DNA of 64,000 nucleotides from an uncultured Rhizobiaceae group bacterium (GTDB lineage: Bacteria > Pseudomonadota > Alphaproteobacteria > Rhizobiales > Rhizobiaceae): contig CALGMR010000008.1 in NCBI GenBank assembly GCA_937958815.1, positions 62,001-126,000 on the forward strand, in the 5' to 3' direction. Numbering within the stretch: position 1 is the stretch's first letter; every line of letters begins with the position of its first letter. This document shows positions 55,658 to 64,000 of the stretch, in pieces. The position numbers and the translations under genes are program-made. The notes below the pieces were generated by a model. The model saw only the letters and a list, made by a program, of their open reading frames with translations, made no database searches and was not told where the DNA came from.

Positions 55658-56503
55658 ATGTCTGCTAAAAAAACGAAACAGCCGCGCAACCCGCTCAAAA
55701 GGTCTCACAAAGATCGCGAAGAAGCGAAGGTTGTTCCCGACACCCCGCAAACACGCTCGCCTGCCTATAGATTGGCGTTCGACGATCCCGACTTTCTGTG
55801 CCGCCCAGAAACGCGGCCAGTGCGTTTGCAATTGGAATTGCTAAAGCCGGAAATGATGCTGGAAGAAGCTGGCATCGTATCCACCACCGTGTTGTTCGGT
55901 GGCGCGCGCATTGCAGAGCCGGGCAAAGACCCATGGGCGGCCAAAAATGAAGTTCAGCGCGAGAGCCTGATAAAGAGCAGCAAATATTATACCGAAGCGC
56001 GGAAGTTTGCGCAGTTGTCTTCTGAGGCATCCAAGAAAACAGGATTTACAGAATATGTTGTTGTCACCGGTGGTGGCCCTGGCGTGATGGAAGCTGGCAG
56101 CCGTGGAACATTGGATGTGGGTGCGCCAAATATTGGCCTCAACATTGTTTTGCCCCATGAGCAAGCACCAAACGAATATGTGACACCTGAATATTCTTTC
56201 AACTTTCACTATTTCGCCATCCGCAAAATGCATTTTCTCATGCGCGCCAGCTCCGTTGCCGTATTCCCTGGTGGTTTCGGCACGCTGGACGAGTTTTTTG
56301 AAACGCTTACACTCATTCAAACAGGTCGCATGGAACGCATTCCCGTTCTGTTGTTTGGCAAAGACTTCTGGGGGCGCGTGATCAATCTGGAAGCATTGGC
56401 TGAAGAAGGCACTATCTCACCTGACGACATCAACCTGTTCACAATTGTGGATACGGCTGAAGAAGGTTGGAAAATTGTCAGCGATTTTTATGGACTTAGC
56501 TAA
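55658..56503 (+). CDS. LOG-family protein (cytokinin riboside 5'-monophosphate phosphoribohydrolase-like)
   Basis: About 281 residues. A basic N-terminal tail precedes the Rossmann-like LOG domain with VVVTGGGPGVMEAGSRGTLD and the hallmark VAVFPGGFGTLDEFFETLTL (PGGxGTxxE). LOG proteins cleave nucleoside monophosphates to base and ribose phosphate; many are misannotated as lysine decarboxylases. The ATG at 55658 has GGGA 9 nt upstream; the frame is open from 55595. Divergent from dapD. Confidence 0.85.
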   Translation: MSAKKTKQPRNPLKRSHKDREEAKVVPDTPQTRSPAYRLAFDDPDFLCRPETRPVRLQLELLKPEMMLEEAGIVSTTVLFGGARIAEPGKDPWAAKNEVQRESLIKSSKYYTEARKFAQLSSEASKKTGFTEYVVVTGGGPGVMEAGSRGTLDVGAPNIGLNIVLPHEQAPNEYVTPEYSFNFHYFAIRKMHFLMRASSVAVFPGGFGTLDEFFETLTLIQTGRMERIPVLLFGKDFWGRVINLEALAEEGTISPDDINLFTIVDTAEEGWKIVSDFYGLS

Positions 56504-56541
56504 TTGTAGCGTCCTGGCGCTCAACGCATTTGGAATAAATC

Positions 56542-57219
56542 ATGCCTGAACCAACACCGGAAGAGCTGGAACATGCGCGCCTGAAAGGGCTTGGCAGAAA
56601 GTTCTTTGCGCCCGAATGGATATTCATCCGTGGCGTACCTTCTATGAAGTTTCTTCCTGAAGAAGGGCCAATGGAGATTGCATTTGCTGGCCGTTCCAAT
56701 GTGGGCAAGTCTTCATTGATCAACGCACTGACGGCCAAAAAGGGTTTGGCGCGAACATCAAATACTCCTGGCCGAACCCAAGAGTTGAATTTCTTTGTTC
56801 AAGATGGGGACTTTGAAGACGGCATTCCGCCTTTGGCGTTGGTGGATATGCCGGGCTACGGGTTTGCCAAAGCCCCAAAGGCAACGGTTGATGCTTGGAC
56901 GGAACTTGTCTTTTCCTATCTTCGGGGGCGTTCCACCCTGCAACGTGTTTTTGTGTTGATCGACAGTCGCCACGGCATCAAGAAAAACGACGAAGAGGTT
57001 TTTGACCTGCTCGACAAAGCTGCGGTGTCTTATCAACTGGTGTTGACCAAAGCAGACAAAATCAAACCACCTGCACTGGCAAAACTGGAAGTTGAGACTT
57101 TGCAGAAAATTGCAAAACGTCCAGCGGCCTTTCCAAAAATTGTCTCCACATCAAGCGAAAAAGGTCATGGCGTTGATGATCTTAAGGCCGCGATCATATA
57201 CGCCTGCCATTTGGGATGA
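56542..57219 (+). CDS. engB: Ribosome biogenesis GTPase EngB/YsxC
   Basis: A 225-residue GTPase. G1 is [17 protein letters not shown]2 region [16 protein letters not shown]3 [13 protein letters not shown]4 [10 protein letters not shown]5 near [14 protein letters not shown]. It is essential for large-subunit assembly in many bacteria. It converges on arfB, 7 bp from that stop. No unusual features. Confidence 0.96.
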   Translation: MPEPTPEELEHARLKGLGRKFFAPEWIFIRGVPSMKFLPEEGPMEIAFAGRSNVGKSSLINALTAKKGLARTSNTPGRTQELNFFVQDGDFEDGIPPLALVDMPGYGFAKAPKATVDAWTELVFSYLRGRSTLQRVFVLIDSRHGIKKNDEEVFDLLDKAAVSYQLVLTKADKIKPPALAKLEVETLQKIAKRPAAFPKIVSTSSEKGHGVDDLKAAIIYACHLG

Positions 57220-57226
57220 GACGGGC

Positions 57227-57661
57227 CTAATCGTCGGTCACTCGACCTCTTAGCTTTTTCACCGAACCGCGTTTGGTTTTGGAATCCATGCGCTTTTTCT
57301 TGGCGCTGAAGCTTGGCTTGGTGGGGCGACGTTTGGGTGGAGGAGGTTTGGCCGCCTGCTTGAGCAAATCCACAAGACGCTTTTTTGCATCATCGCGGTT
57401 TTTCTCTTGGCTTCTGTATTTCGTGGCTTGAATGAGAATGTCGCCAGTTGCAGTGAGACGATGCCCCGCCAGTTTTTCCACCTTGGCAATCAAGTCATAT
57501 GAAAGCGTTGCCGCCCGACGCGGATTGTAACGAAGCTGAACGCCCGTCGCCACCTTGTTGACGTTTTGACCTCCCGACCCGCCAGACAATATGAACTTTT
57601 CTTCCAGATCGCCTTCCAGAATGTATTGCGTGTTTGTAATCGGGATGCGGATTTCAGCCAT
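57227..57661 (-). CDS. arfB: Alternative ribosome-rescue factor ArfB (YaeJ)
   Basis: A 144-residue peptidyl-tRNA hydrolase domain protein. FILSGGSGGQNVNKVATGVQ contains the catalytic GGQ, and the basic C-terminal tail (PSFSAKKKRMDSKTKRGSVK) would enter the mRNA channel of a stalled ribosome. Start MAEIRIPIT was chosen over an upstream in-frame start. ArfB rescues ribosomes when trans-translation fails. Confidence 0.93.
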   Translation of the reverse strand: MAEIRIPITNTQYILEGDLEEKFILSGGSGGQNVNKVATGVQLRYNPRRAATLSYDLIAKVEKLAGHRLTATGDILIQATKYRSQEKNRDDAKKRLVDLLKQAAKPPPPKRRPTKPSFSAKKKRMDSKTKRGSVKKLRGRVTDD

Positions 57662-57786
57662 AGGTCTGTTTAATGCGGCTGGCATCGCTTCGCAAACATT
57701 GCGAATTTTCTGATGATTTAATTGACAAGAAGCCGAGCTTTTTGAACAACTGCCGACAATAGATTTGTTACAGTGGATATTTCGTC

Positions 57787-59589
57787 ATGGCGAAGAAAAA
57801 AGAAGACCTGCGTTCCAAACAGTGGTTTGCAAACCCTGACGACTACGACATGACGGCGCTGTATATTGAGCGTTATATGAACTGGGGGATTACCCGCGAG
57901 GAATTGCAATCAGGCAAACCGATTATTGGCATTGCACAATCGGGTTCTGACCTTTCACCTTGCAACCGCCATCACATCATTTTGGCCGAACGCGTACGCG
58001 AAGGCATTCGTGAAGCAGGTGGCATCGCCTTTGAATTTCCCGTTCATCCAATTCAGGAAACAGGCAAACGTCCCACCGCCAACCTTGATCGCAATCTCGC
58101 TTATCTCGGTTTGGTGGAAACACTCTTCGGTTACCCTATCGACGGTGTGGTGCTGACCATTGGTTGTGACAAAACCACGCCAGCTATGTTGATGGCTGCA
58201 GCAACGGCAAACATTCCCGCAATCGCTCTTTCCGTAGGGCCGATGTTGAACGGTTGGTACAAAGGACAACGCACGGGTTCTGGCACCATCAAATGGCATG
58301 CCAAAAAAGAACTGTCGAAGGGCGATATTTCTTATCAGGAATATGCTGATATTGTGGCGTCGTCTGCACCTTCGCCTGGCTATTGCAACACAATGGGCAC
58401 AGCGACCACCATGAACTCATTGGCTGAAGCTTTAGGCATGTCTTTGCCCGGGTCCGCGGCCATTCCAGCCGTTCACAAAGAACGAGCCAACATGGCCTAT
58501 TGGACAGGCAAACGCATTGTCGACATGGTTTGGGAAGACATGAAGCCATCAGACATCATGACCCGTGAAGCTTTTGAAAATGCAATTGTTGCAAATTCGG
58601 CCATTGGTGGCTCCACAAATGCGCCAATCCACTTAAAGGCGATTGCCAACCATCTTGGTGTTCGTCTGGACAATCAAGATTGGGAAGATTTGGGTTGGGA
58701 CATTCCGCTTATGCTGAACCTGCAACCCGCTGGTGAATATCTTGGAGAAGACTATCATCACGCAGGTGGTCTCCCCGCAGTTGTCAATCAGTTGATGGAA
58801 AAAGGCAAACTGCCCCACCCCAATGCAATGACTGTGAATGGCAAAACAATTGGCGAAAACTGCGATGGCGCAGAAGTAATGGACGAGAAAGTCATCTGGC
58901 CTTACGACAAGCCCATGGTGGCACAGGCGGGTTTCTTGAACCTAAAGGGCAACTTGTTCAACACAGCAATTATGAAGACCTCTGTGATTTCAGATGAATT
59001 CCGCGAACGTTATTTGTCCAACCCAGACGACCCGAACGCCTTCGAAGGCAAGGCTGTCGTATTCGATGGACGTGAAGACTATCACGCGCGCATCAATGAC
59101 GAGTCGCTGGGAATTGACGAATACACTTTGTTGTTCATTCGTGGTGCAGGCCCAATCGGATATCCGGGTGGGGCAGAGGTTGTGAATATGCAACCACCGA
59201 ACGCGTTGTTGAAACGGGGCATCACTTCTCTCCCGTGCATTGGCGATGGTCGCCAATCTGGTACATCTGGCTCGCCTTCAATTTTAAACGCTTCGCCTGA
59301 GGCTGCTGTTGGTGGTGGTTTGGCTCTGCTCAAAACAGGCGACACTGTGCGCATCGACCTCAACAAGCGCGAAGCCAATATCATGATTTCGGATGCCGAA
59401 CTGGCCGAACGCCAAAATGAAGTTGATGCCATTTTGGAGAAAGGTCGTTTGGACTACGTGCCAGATCATCAAACGCCTTGGCAGGAAATCCAGCGTGGTA
59501 TTGTTGATCAGTTCGAAGAAGGCATGGTTCTAAAAGGAGCGACCAAATATCGGGATGTGGCAAAGATCATACCAAGGGACAATCACTAA
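57787..59589 (+). CDS. IlvD/Edd-family sugar-acid dehydratase
   Basis: A 600-residue Fe-S dehydratase. Cluster-binding cysteines are in [21 protein letters not shown] and [19 protein letters not shown]; the C-terminal motif is [16 protein letters not shown]. Length and details such as [13 protein letters not shown] and [12 protein letters not shown] fit L-arabonate/D-xylonate-type dehydratases rather than IlvD. It would turn an aldonic acid into a 2-keto-3-deoxy acid. The lactonase and FAH hydrolase downstream support a non-phosphorylative sugar oxidation route; the sugar is unknown. Confidence 0.9.
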   Translation: MAKKKEDLRSKQWFANPDDYDMTALYIERYMNWGITREELQSGKPIIGIAQSGSDLSPCNRHHIILAERVREGIREAGGIAFEFPVHPIQETGKRPTANLDRNLAYLGLVETLFGYPIDGVVLTIGCDKTTPAMLMAAATANIPAIALSVGPMLNGWYKGQRTGSGTIKWHAKKELSKGDISYQEYADIVASSAPSPGYCNTMGTATTMNSLAEALGMSLPGSAAIPAVHKERANMAYWTGKRIVDMVWEDMKPSDIMTREAFENAIVANSAIGGSTNAPIHLKAIANHLGVRLDNQDWEDLGWDIPLMLNLQPAGEYLGEDYHHAGGLPAVVNQLMEKGKLPHPNAMTVNGKTIGENCDGAEVMDEKVIWPYDKPMVAQAGFLNLKGNLFNTAIMKTSVISDEFRERYLSNPDDPNAFEGKAVVFDGREDYHARINDESLGIDEYTLLFIRGAGPIGYPGGAEVVNMQPPNALLKRGITSLPCIGDGRQSGTSGSPSILNASPEAAVGGGLALLKTGDTVRIDLNKREANIMISDAELAERQNEVDAILEKGRLDYVPDHQTPWQEIQRGIVDQFEEGMVLKGATKYRDVAKIIPRDNH

Positions 59590-59684
59590 ACCGTGTGTTT
59601 TTCTGCACAGGAAGGCATTAGACATCATTTGTCAAAAAGTTTAGCTTTATGAAATGAATCATCGCTGGGTTTTTGGGGAACCTA

Positions 59685-60311
59685 ATGTTGAATTATTTTG
59701 ATGTGATGGGCGCCAATCGAGAGGTCATGCAGAAACTGTATGCTGACGATGAACGCGTCTGCTCACGCTCCATTAAACTGACAAACTTGTCTCGCATATT
59801 TGTCGCCCTTTTGGTTGTTCAATGTGTTGTCATCTTGACCACAGGAAGCAGCATTTTTGACAATTGGGCCAAGATTTTCACACTGCCTGTAGTGCTGACG
59901 ACGATTGCTACTCTCATAGTTGCCTGTCATTTTTTTGAGACAGGAAAAGAGTTCATGGGGCGCGTTACTTTGATTGCGACTGTCAGTACAAGTTGCATCA
60001 TGTCTGTGGTGTTTTGCGGTGGATTTTTTCAATCACCTGCAACTCCCATGTTGATATTTCCCATGGTTTTGGCTTTTTGCACAATGTCGGCGAAGATCGC
60101 AAAATGGGTCTTCCTTGCAACAATAGCAGTTCCGCTCACCATCGATGTGATCGTTCGATATGTGGCAATAGAGTTGCCCAATTTTACAGCGCAGACGAAC
60201 GAAACATTTATAAACTTCAACATTCTCTCGACGCTGTTTCTTGCAATTTATTTTTGCTTGTTCCATCTAAAAAACACCCGTCACGAGTCTTCAGCCCATT
60301 CCAGTAAATGA
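59685..60311 (+). CDS. Unrecognised six-span membrane protein coupled to the lactonase gene
   Basis: A 208-residue protein. The soluble N-terminus (MLNYFDVMGANREVMQKLY) is followed by six hydrophobic helices in close succession, e.g. RIFVALLVVQCVVILTTG, LPVVLTTIATLIVACHFF and MLIFPMVLAFCTMS, and a short polar tail. This resembles the free-standing sensory membrane modules that precede cyclase or GGDEF domains, but no output domain follows. The stop overlaps the lactonase ATG (ATGA). GGGGAA at 59675-59680 supports the start. Function unknown. Confidence 0.65.
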   Translation: MLNYFDVMGANREVMQKLYADDERVCSRSIKLTNLSRIFVALLVVQCVVILTTGSSIFDNWAKIFTLPVVLTTIATLIVACHFFETGKEFMGRVTLIATVSTSCIMSVVFCGGFFQSPATPMLIFPMVLAFCTMSAKIAKWVFLATIAVPLTIDVIVRYVAIELPNFTAQTNETFINFNILSTLFLAIYFCLFHLKNTRHESSAHSSK

Positions 60312-61177
60312 CCACCATTCAAACATTCGGCCCAGCCTGCACCCTTGGTGAAGGCCCGCTTTGGCATCCTGAGCGGCAGCGCCTGTTCTGGTTCGATATA
60401 CCCAAGGGCGAGATGTATTCATCGAACGCTCAAGGTGGCCAACTGCGCAGTTGGAATTTTGGCGAGCCCGCTTCTGCCGCAGGATGGGTAGACAATGACA
60501 CGTTGCTGGTGGCCACAGCGAGCGGTTTACAGAATTTCAATCTGCTCAAAGGTTCCTGGGAAACTGTCTGTGAGCTGGAAGCAAACAATGCGCTCACCCG
60601 ATCCAATGATGGCCGCATTGGTCCGGATGGCTCGTTTTGGATTGGAACGATGGCGCGGGATGGATCACCACATTTGGGAGGCTACTACCGATACGCCAAA
60701 GGGAAAATGCAACAGCTGCAAGATCGCATCTCCATTCCCAATGCAACCTGTTTTTCGCCAGATGGCACCACCGCCTATTATGCCGATACCAGAAAACAGG
60801 TCATTTGGCGTTGGCCACTGGATGAAAATGGCACCCCTATTGGTGACAAAGAAGTTCACATTAATTTTCGCGACCAGAACATAAATCCTGATGGCGCGGT
60901 GTGCGATGCGGAAGGTTATTTGTGGAATGTCCAGTGGGGCGCATCACGTATCGCACGTTATGCACCTGATGGAACTTTCGACAAAGCGATTGATCTTCCC
61001 GTGAGCCAACCGACCTGCCCCGCATTCGGTGGCGATGATTTGAAAACGCTTTTTATAACATCTGCTCGCGAAGGTTTGACAGATTCGCAGATAGAATCAG
61101 AGCCGGAAGCCGGAAAAGTGCTTGCTTTGTCGGTAGAAACTGGCGGAATTCGCGAAAATCGTTCAAAACTAAGTTAG
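60308..61177 (+). CDS. SMP-30/gluconolactonase-family lactonase
   Basis: A 289-residue beta-propeller lactonase. Metal ligands: Glu in CTLGEGPLWHPE near residue 14, Asn in NNALTRSNDGRIGPDGSFW, the Asp of TCFSPDGTTAYYADTRKQV and of NPDGAVCDAEGYLW. It hydrolyses sugar lactones (glucono-, arabino-, xylono-lactone) to the acids that the upstream dehydratase would use. It is translationally coupled to the 6-TM protein by an ATGA overlap. Confidence 0.92.
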   Translation: MTTIQTFGPACTLGEGPLWHPERQRLFWFDIPKGEMYSSNAQGGQLRSWNFGEPASAAGWVDNDTLLVATASGLQNFNLLKGSWETVCELEANNALTRSNDGRIGPDGSFWIGTMARDGSPHLGGYYRYAKGKMQQLQDRISIPNATCFSPDGTTAYYADTRKQVIWRWPLDENGTPIGDKEVHINFRDQNINPDGAVCDAEGYLWNVQWGASRIARYAPDGTFDKAIDLPVSQPTCPAFGGDDLKTLFITSAREGLTDSQIESEPEAGKVLALSVETGGIRENRSKLS

Positions 61178-61184
61178 CACAACT

Positions 61185-61241
61185 TTACGTAACGTAATTT
61201 AAAAAACCCTATCATTTCCATGGGTTAATCGATTTTAACCC
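61185..61241. promoter_or_regulatory. Two perfect palindromes upstream of the 136-residue gene
   Basis: TTACGT-A-ACGTAA lies at 61185-61197, and GGGTTAA-TCGATT-TTAACCC at 61222-61241. The second contains TTAA-N6-TTAA, one base short of the CtrA spacing. Both lie between the lactonase and the next gene and look like regulator sites, but the binder is unknown. Confidence 0.4.
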
Positions 61242-61369
61242 TAAATCTCAACACGATGTTTACCCTTGCCATTCTATACTGAGCGATAATCAGACAATTT
61301 AATTCAATTTGTTCATACCGTGTTAACTGGCAGTGACTGATCATGTCCTTGTTAAATCAGGAGGACGTC

Positions 61370-61780
61370 ATGTCACCAGCTCAGTCTCACTCTCTCAACG
61401 AGACGGCGATACCGGTACCGGAGAATTTGTTTGGCCAAATGGCTCAAGCAGAACCGGCGGATGCCGTCGAAATCGCTAAACAGCTTCCGCTCGACAATCG
61501 TGCGCGCCTCGCAGCATTTTGCTATGCTCGACGTCATCTCAACCATCTCGGCTTGTTGATTGCGTCCACTTGCGACCGTATGGCATTGCGCCGCGCAATG
61601 GGTGCTGCGGGTGATGTTGTTTTCAAACAGTCCCGCGATGTGGAAAAAACTATTTCTGCTGAACGCGGCAAGCGTTCTGCATCAACGAAAGTCACTTTGG
61701 CAAAAGCCGCCAATGTTGTTCCTTTGCGTGCATCCGTGTTCGCAGACATGGACGACGACGATATGGATGATGCGGGTTAA
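61370..61780 (+). CDS. Small conserved-looking cytosolic protein of unknown function
   Basis: A 136-residue protein with a very strong ribosome-binding site (AGGAGGA at 61359-61365) before ATG 61370; an in-frame ATG at 61343 is less likely. The middle, LARLAAFCYARRHLNHLG-like helical stretch, is Ala/Arg rich. It ends in an acidic tail (FADMDDDDMDDAG). The family is not recognised. Its own terminator follows, and palindromes lie upstream, so it is a single-gene unit, probably well expressed. Confidence 0.7.
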   Translation: MSPAQSHSLNETAIPVPENLFGQMAQAEPADAVEIAKQLPLDNRARLAAFCYARRHLNHLGLLIASTCDRMALRRAMGAAGDVVFKQSRDVEKTISAERGKRSASTKVTLAKAANVVPLRASVFADMDDDDMDDAG

Positions 61781-61810
61781 GCTCGCAAATTCATTTCAAA
61801 TATTTGAATG

Positions 61811-61837
61811 AGCGCCGCTTTTGTGGCGCTTTTTTTA
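61811..61837 (+). terminator. Intrinsic terminator after the 136-residue gene
   Basis: AGCGCC and GGCGCT pair, extended by two inner pairs (one G-U) to 8 bp, with a TTTT loop, followed by eight T ending at 61837. Confidence 0.9.
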
Positions 61838-61927
61838 TGATCGAACTAGACTTTGAATGAATTGCCTTTTCAAAAGAGGCAAGGTCTGCCAACAATTTGG
61901 AATCACAATTCAAATTACAGGCACGTC

Positions 61928-62623
61928 ATGGCGTTCACTTTTGACCCCGCTCCCCAGTCTACTTTGCCAGTTTCGGGCAGTGATAAACTGTTTCCCATTC
62001 ACCGCATTTATTGCGTTGGTCGCAACTACGAAGATCATGTGGTGGAAATGGGTGGCGTGCCGGGCCGTGAACCTCCATTCTTTTTCAGCAAACCGGCAGA
62101 CGCAGTGGTCCATGATCCGTCCAAATTGCCGTTCCCGACCATCACGGAAAACCTTCATCATGAAATGGAATTGGTGATCGCCATTGGCAAAGGTGGAAAA
62201 GATGTGAGTGTCGAAAACGCTCTCGATCACGTTTTTGGATATGCAGCTGGCGTCGATATGACCCGCCGCGATTTACAAGCGGCAGCAAAAAAATTGGGCC
62301 GCCCATGGAGCATGGCAAAGGGGTTCGATTATTCCGCGCCTATGAGTTCAATTCGATCTTCAGAAGAGATTGGGCATCCTGAATCTGCTGCAGTTCGTCT
62401 CAGTGTGAATGGCGATATTCGTCAAGATGGAGACCTCAATCAGCAAATCTGGAAAGTGCCGGAAATTGTTGCCAACCTATCCACTTATGTTGAATTGGTT
62501 GCTGGCGATCTGATCATGACCGGAACGCCTGCTGGTGTTGGCCAATTGTTCGCTGGCGACAAGGTGGAAGGTGAAATCGCAGGCATCGGATCGGTTGCAT
62601 TTGTGATGGGACCCAATCCGTGA
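61928..62623 (+). CDS. Fumarylacetoacetate hydrolase-family protein
   Basis: A 231-residue FAH-fold enzyme. FPIHRIYCVGRNYEDHVVEM starts the domain. The metal-binding motifs are ENLHHEMELVIAIGKGGKDV and HVFGYAAGVDMTRRDLQ. The end has GDLIMTGTPAGVGQLFAGDK. Members hydrolyse, decarboxylate or dehydrate 2-keto-3-deoxy acids and acylpyruvates. It could process the product of the dehydratase at 57787. The start at MAFTFDPAP fits family length. The stop overlaps the next gene (GTGA). Confidence 0.9.
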   Translation: MAFTFDPAPQSTLPVSGSDKLFPIHRIYCVGRNYEDHVVEMGGVPGREPPFFFSKPADAVVHDPSKLPFPTITENLHHEMELVIAIGKGGKDVSVENALDHVFGYAAGVDMTRRDLQAAAKKLGRPWSMAKGFDYSAPMSSIRSSEEIGHPESAAVRLSVNGDIRQDGDLNQQIWKVPEIVANLSTYVELVAGDLIMTGTPAGVGQLFAGDKVEGEIAGIGSVAFVMGPNP

Positions 62624-64000
62624 GCGAAGACTTCGATTTCCGAGCATGGTCGCACAGGGCTTCAGACTGGTCAGCGGACTATCTGGAAACTGTTGGCGAA
62701 CGTGATGTACGCCCCAAGGTTAAGCCCGGGGCGATTGCTGCACGAATTGACAACGCACCGCCAGAAATGGGCGAGTCTATGGACGCCATATTCGAGGATT
62801 TCGAAAATATCATTCCCGACGGGATGACCCATTGGCAGCACCCTCGTTTCTTTGCCTACTTTCAATCCAATGCTGCACCCGCAGCGCAATTGGCAGAACA
62901 ATTGGCCACGGCTTTCGCGTCCCAATGCATGTTGTGGCAAACATCGCCTGCAGCAACTGAACTTGAAATCAAAATGGTGGACTGGTTGCGCCAGGCTGTC
63001 GGACTGCCAGACACCTTCAAGGGGACGTTTCAAGACACGGCTTCTTCCGCCACATTATGTGCCATCCTCACCATGCGTGAAATCGCGCTTGGGTTCACGG
63101 GGAACAAGGAAGGTTTGTTTGGGAAGAAGCCGCTGCGTGTTTATGCTTCGGGTCGAACGCATTCATCCATCGACAAGGCGATGTGGATTGCTGGGCTTGG
63201 CCAAGACAATCTCGTCAAAATCCCCACTGGACCCGCGCCGCTGTTCCCCATGGACGCAGATGCTTTGAGGCAAGCGATTGCAGAGGATCGCGCTGCAGGT
63301 TTGCAACCGGCGGGCATTGTCATTTGTGTTGGAGGCACCTCTGTTGGAGCAACCGACAACGTGGCGGAAATTTGCAAAATTGCCAAAGAAGAAGGCCTGT
63401 ACACCCACCTTGATGCAGCATGGGCCGGGTCTGCAATGATTTGTGACGAATACCGTCATTTGTGGGAAGGTGCAGAATTGGCCGATTCTCTTGTTCTCAA
63501 CCCACACAAATGGTTGGGCGTTCCCATGGAATGTTCTTTGCATTTGGTTCGTGAGCCAGAACTGCTCGTTCGCACTATGGCCATTCAACCAGAATATCTG
63601 AAAACACACGGCAAGGATGGTGTCGTCAATTTCTCGGAATGGTCTGTTCAATTGGGCCGCCGTTTCCGTGCTTTAAAAGTCTGGTTCTTGTTGCGCACTT
63701 ACGGGCTGGAAAACCTGCGTCAACGCATTCGAAATCACGTCACATGGGCGGAAGGTTTGTGTGAAAAATTGCGTGCTGAACCTGATTTTGAAATCACAAC
63801 CGATCCGGTTCTCTCCCTGTTTTCTTTTCGACACACGCCAGAAGATGTTTCAGACCTCGATGCGCACAATGTGGCATTGGTGAACGCGATCAACGATGAT
63901 GGGCGCATTTATCTCACGCAGTCAGCTCATGATGGAATGACCGTCATTCGCTTTGTGTCAGGGCAATTCGACATGAAAGCCGAAGACGCTGACATCGCAT
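62620..64000 (+). CDS. PLP-dependent amino-acid decarboxylase (aromatic L-amino-acid decarboxylase type), cut by window end
   Basis: A frame open from GTG 62620 to the window edge, 460 codons, so nearly complete. It begins VSEDFDFRAWSHRASDWS. HWQHPRFFAYFQSNAAPAAQ is the substrate entrance region, QDTASSATLCAIL binds cofactor, THLDAAWAGSAMICDE holds the Asp for PLP nitrogen, and SLVLNPHKWLGVPMECS has the Schiff-base Lys. This is the DDC/tyrosine-decarboxylase group; the amino acid substrate is unknown. GTGA overlap with the FAH gene implies coupling. Confidence 0.9.
   Translation, partial: MSEDFDFRAWSHRASDWSADYLETVGERDVRPKVKPGAIAARIDNAPPEMGESMDAIFEDFENIIPDGMTHWQHPRFFAYFQSNAAPAAQLAEQLATAFASQCMLWQTSPAATELEIKMVDWLRQAVGLPDTFKGTFQDTASSATLCAILTMREIALGFTGNKEGLFGKKPLRVYASGRTHSSIDKAMWIAGLGQDNLVKIPTGPAPLFPMDADALRQAIAEDRAAGLQPAGIVICVGGTSVGATDNVAEICKIAKEEGLYTHLDAAWAGSAMICDEYRHLWEGAELADSLVLNPHKWLGVPMECSLHLVREPELLVRTMAIQPEYLKTHGKDGVVNFSEWSVQLGRRFRALKVWFLLRTYGLENLRQRIRNHVTWAEGLCEKLRAEPDFEITTDPVLSLFSFRHTPEDVSDLDAHNVALVNAINDDGRIYLTQSAHDGMTVIRFVSGQFDMKAEDADIA

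Noticed and set aside
1-64000. CRISPR arrays, tRNA or rRNA genes, prophage
   Set aside because: No regularly spaced repeats, cloverleaf-like sequences with CCA-type ends, rRNA stretches or phage gene blocks were recognised on reading; a dedicated scan (tRNAscan, Infernal) was not possible.

Overview
The window reads as a chromosomal segment of an alphaproteobacterium, most likely of the order Hyphomicrobiales (Rhizobiales). The basis is a GcrA cell-cycle regulator, a Mur/Fur-type regulator beside a SitABCD manganese importer, a complete Cpa/Tad Flp-pilus locus, the sppA-ihfB-lapA and argD-argF-hslO gene orders, a RutR-type pyrimidine regulator, CtrA-like TTAA-N7-TTAA boxes, GANTC clustering and a RIME-like palindromic element. 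Base composition looks even and moderate, with one AT-richer gene (27516-28112). I saw no tRNA, rRNA, CRISPR array, prophage or intact insertion sequence.

Layout. 1-5.9 kb: partial rRNA methyltransferase, CoxG-like protein, a 36-residue membrane peptide, lapA, ihfB, sppA, a CDP-alcohol phosphatidyltransferase, apaG and trkH. 6-11 kb: an RND efflux pump and its adaptor. 11.2-14.4 kb: hslO, argF, argD. 14.4-16.3 kb: a 479-bp regulatory intergenic region, gcrA and a polyphosphate kinase 2. 16.3-18.7 kb: a proline-rich membrane protein and a nitronate monooxygenase-like protein.

18.8-31.1 kb is a reductive pyrimidine-degradation island. PreT/PreA reduce uracil or thymine, a dihydropyrimidinase opens the ring, and an M20 amidohydrolase removes the carbamoyl group. 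With them are a RutR-like repressor, a DapA-family aldolase and an NMT1/THI5-type ABC importer. Two matching 16-bp palindromes sit in front of preT and the amidohydrolase. The importer operon is interrupted by an unrecognised membrane-protein gene bounded by a 22-bp direct repeat and followed by a RIME-like element.

31.2-38.6 kb: malic enzyme MaeB, the convergent sitABCD operon, the divergent mur-like gene with overlapping TTGCAA palindromes between them, and a second nitronate monooxygenase-like gene. 38.6-50.3 kb: the Flp pilus locus (tadC, tadB, tadA, cpaE, cpaD, cpaC, cpaB, cpaA and flp on the minus strand; a CpaC-N-domain protein and two TadE-like pseudopilins on the plus strand). 50.3-57.7 kb: an orphan PhnD-like protein, lysine biosynthesis genes dapE and dapD, a LOG-family protein, engB and arfB. 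57.8-64 kb: a sugar-acid dehydratase, a 6-TM protein coupled to an SMP-30 lactonase, an unknown 136-residue protein, an FAH-family hydrolase and a PLP-dependent decarboxylase cut by the window end.

The least expected signals are: five GANTC sites plus a DnaA-box-like sequence within about 100 bp upstream of gcrA; the gene insertion in the pyrimidine importer operon; the paired RutR-like operators; the overlapping Mur-like palindromes; and CtrA-like boxes across the pilus locus. Functions are assigned from visible motifs and general family knowledge; no database search was run.
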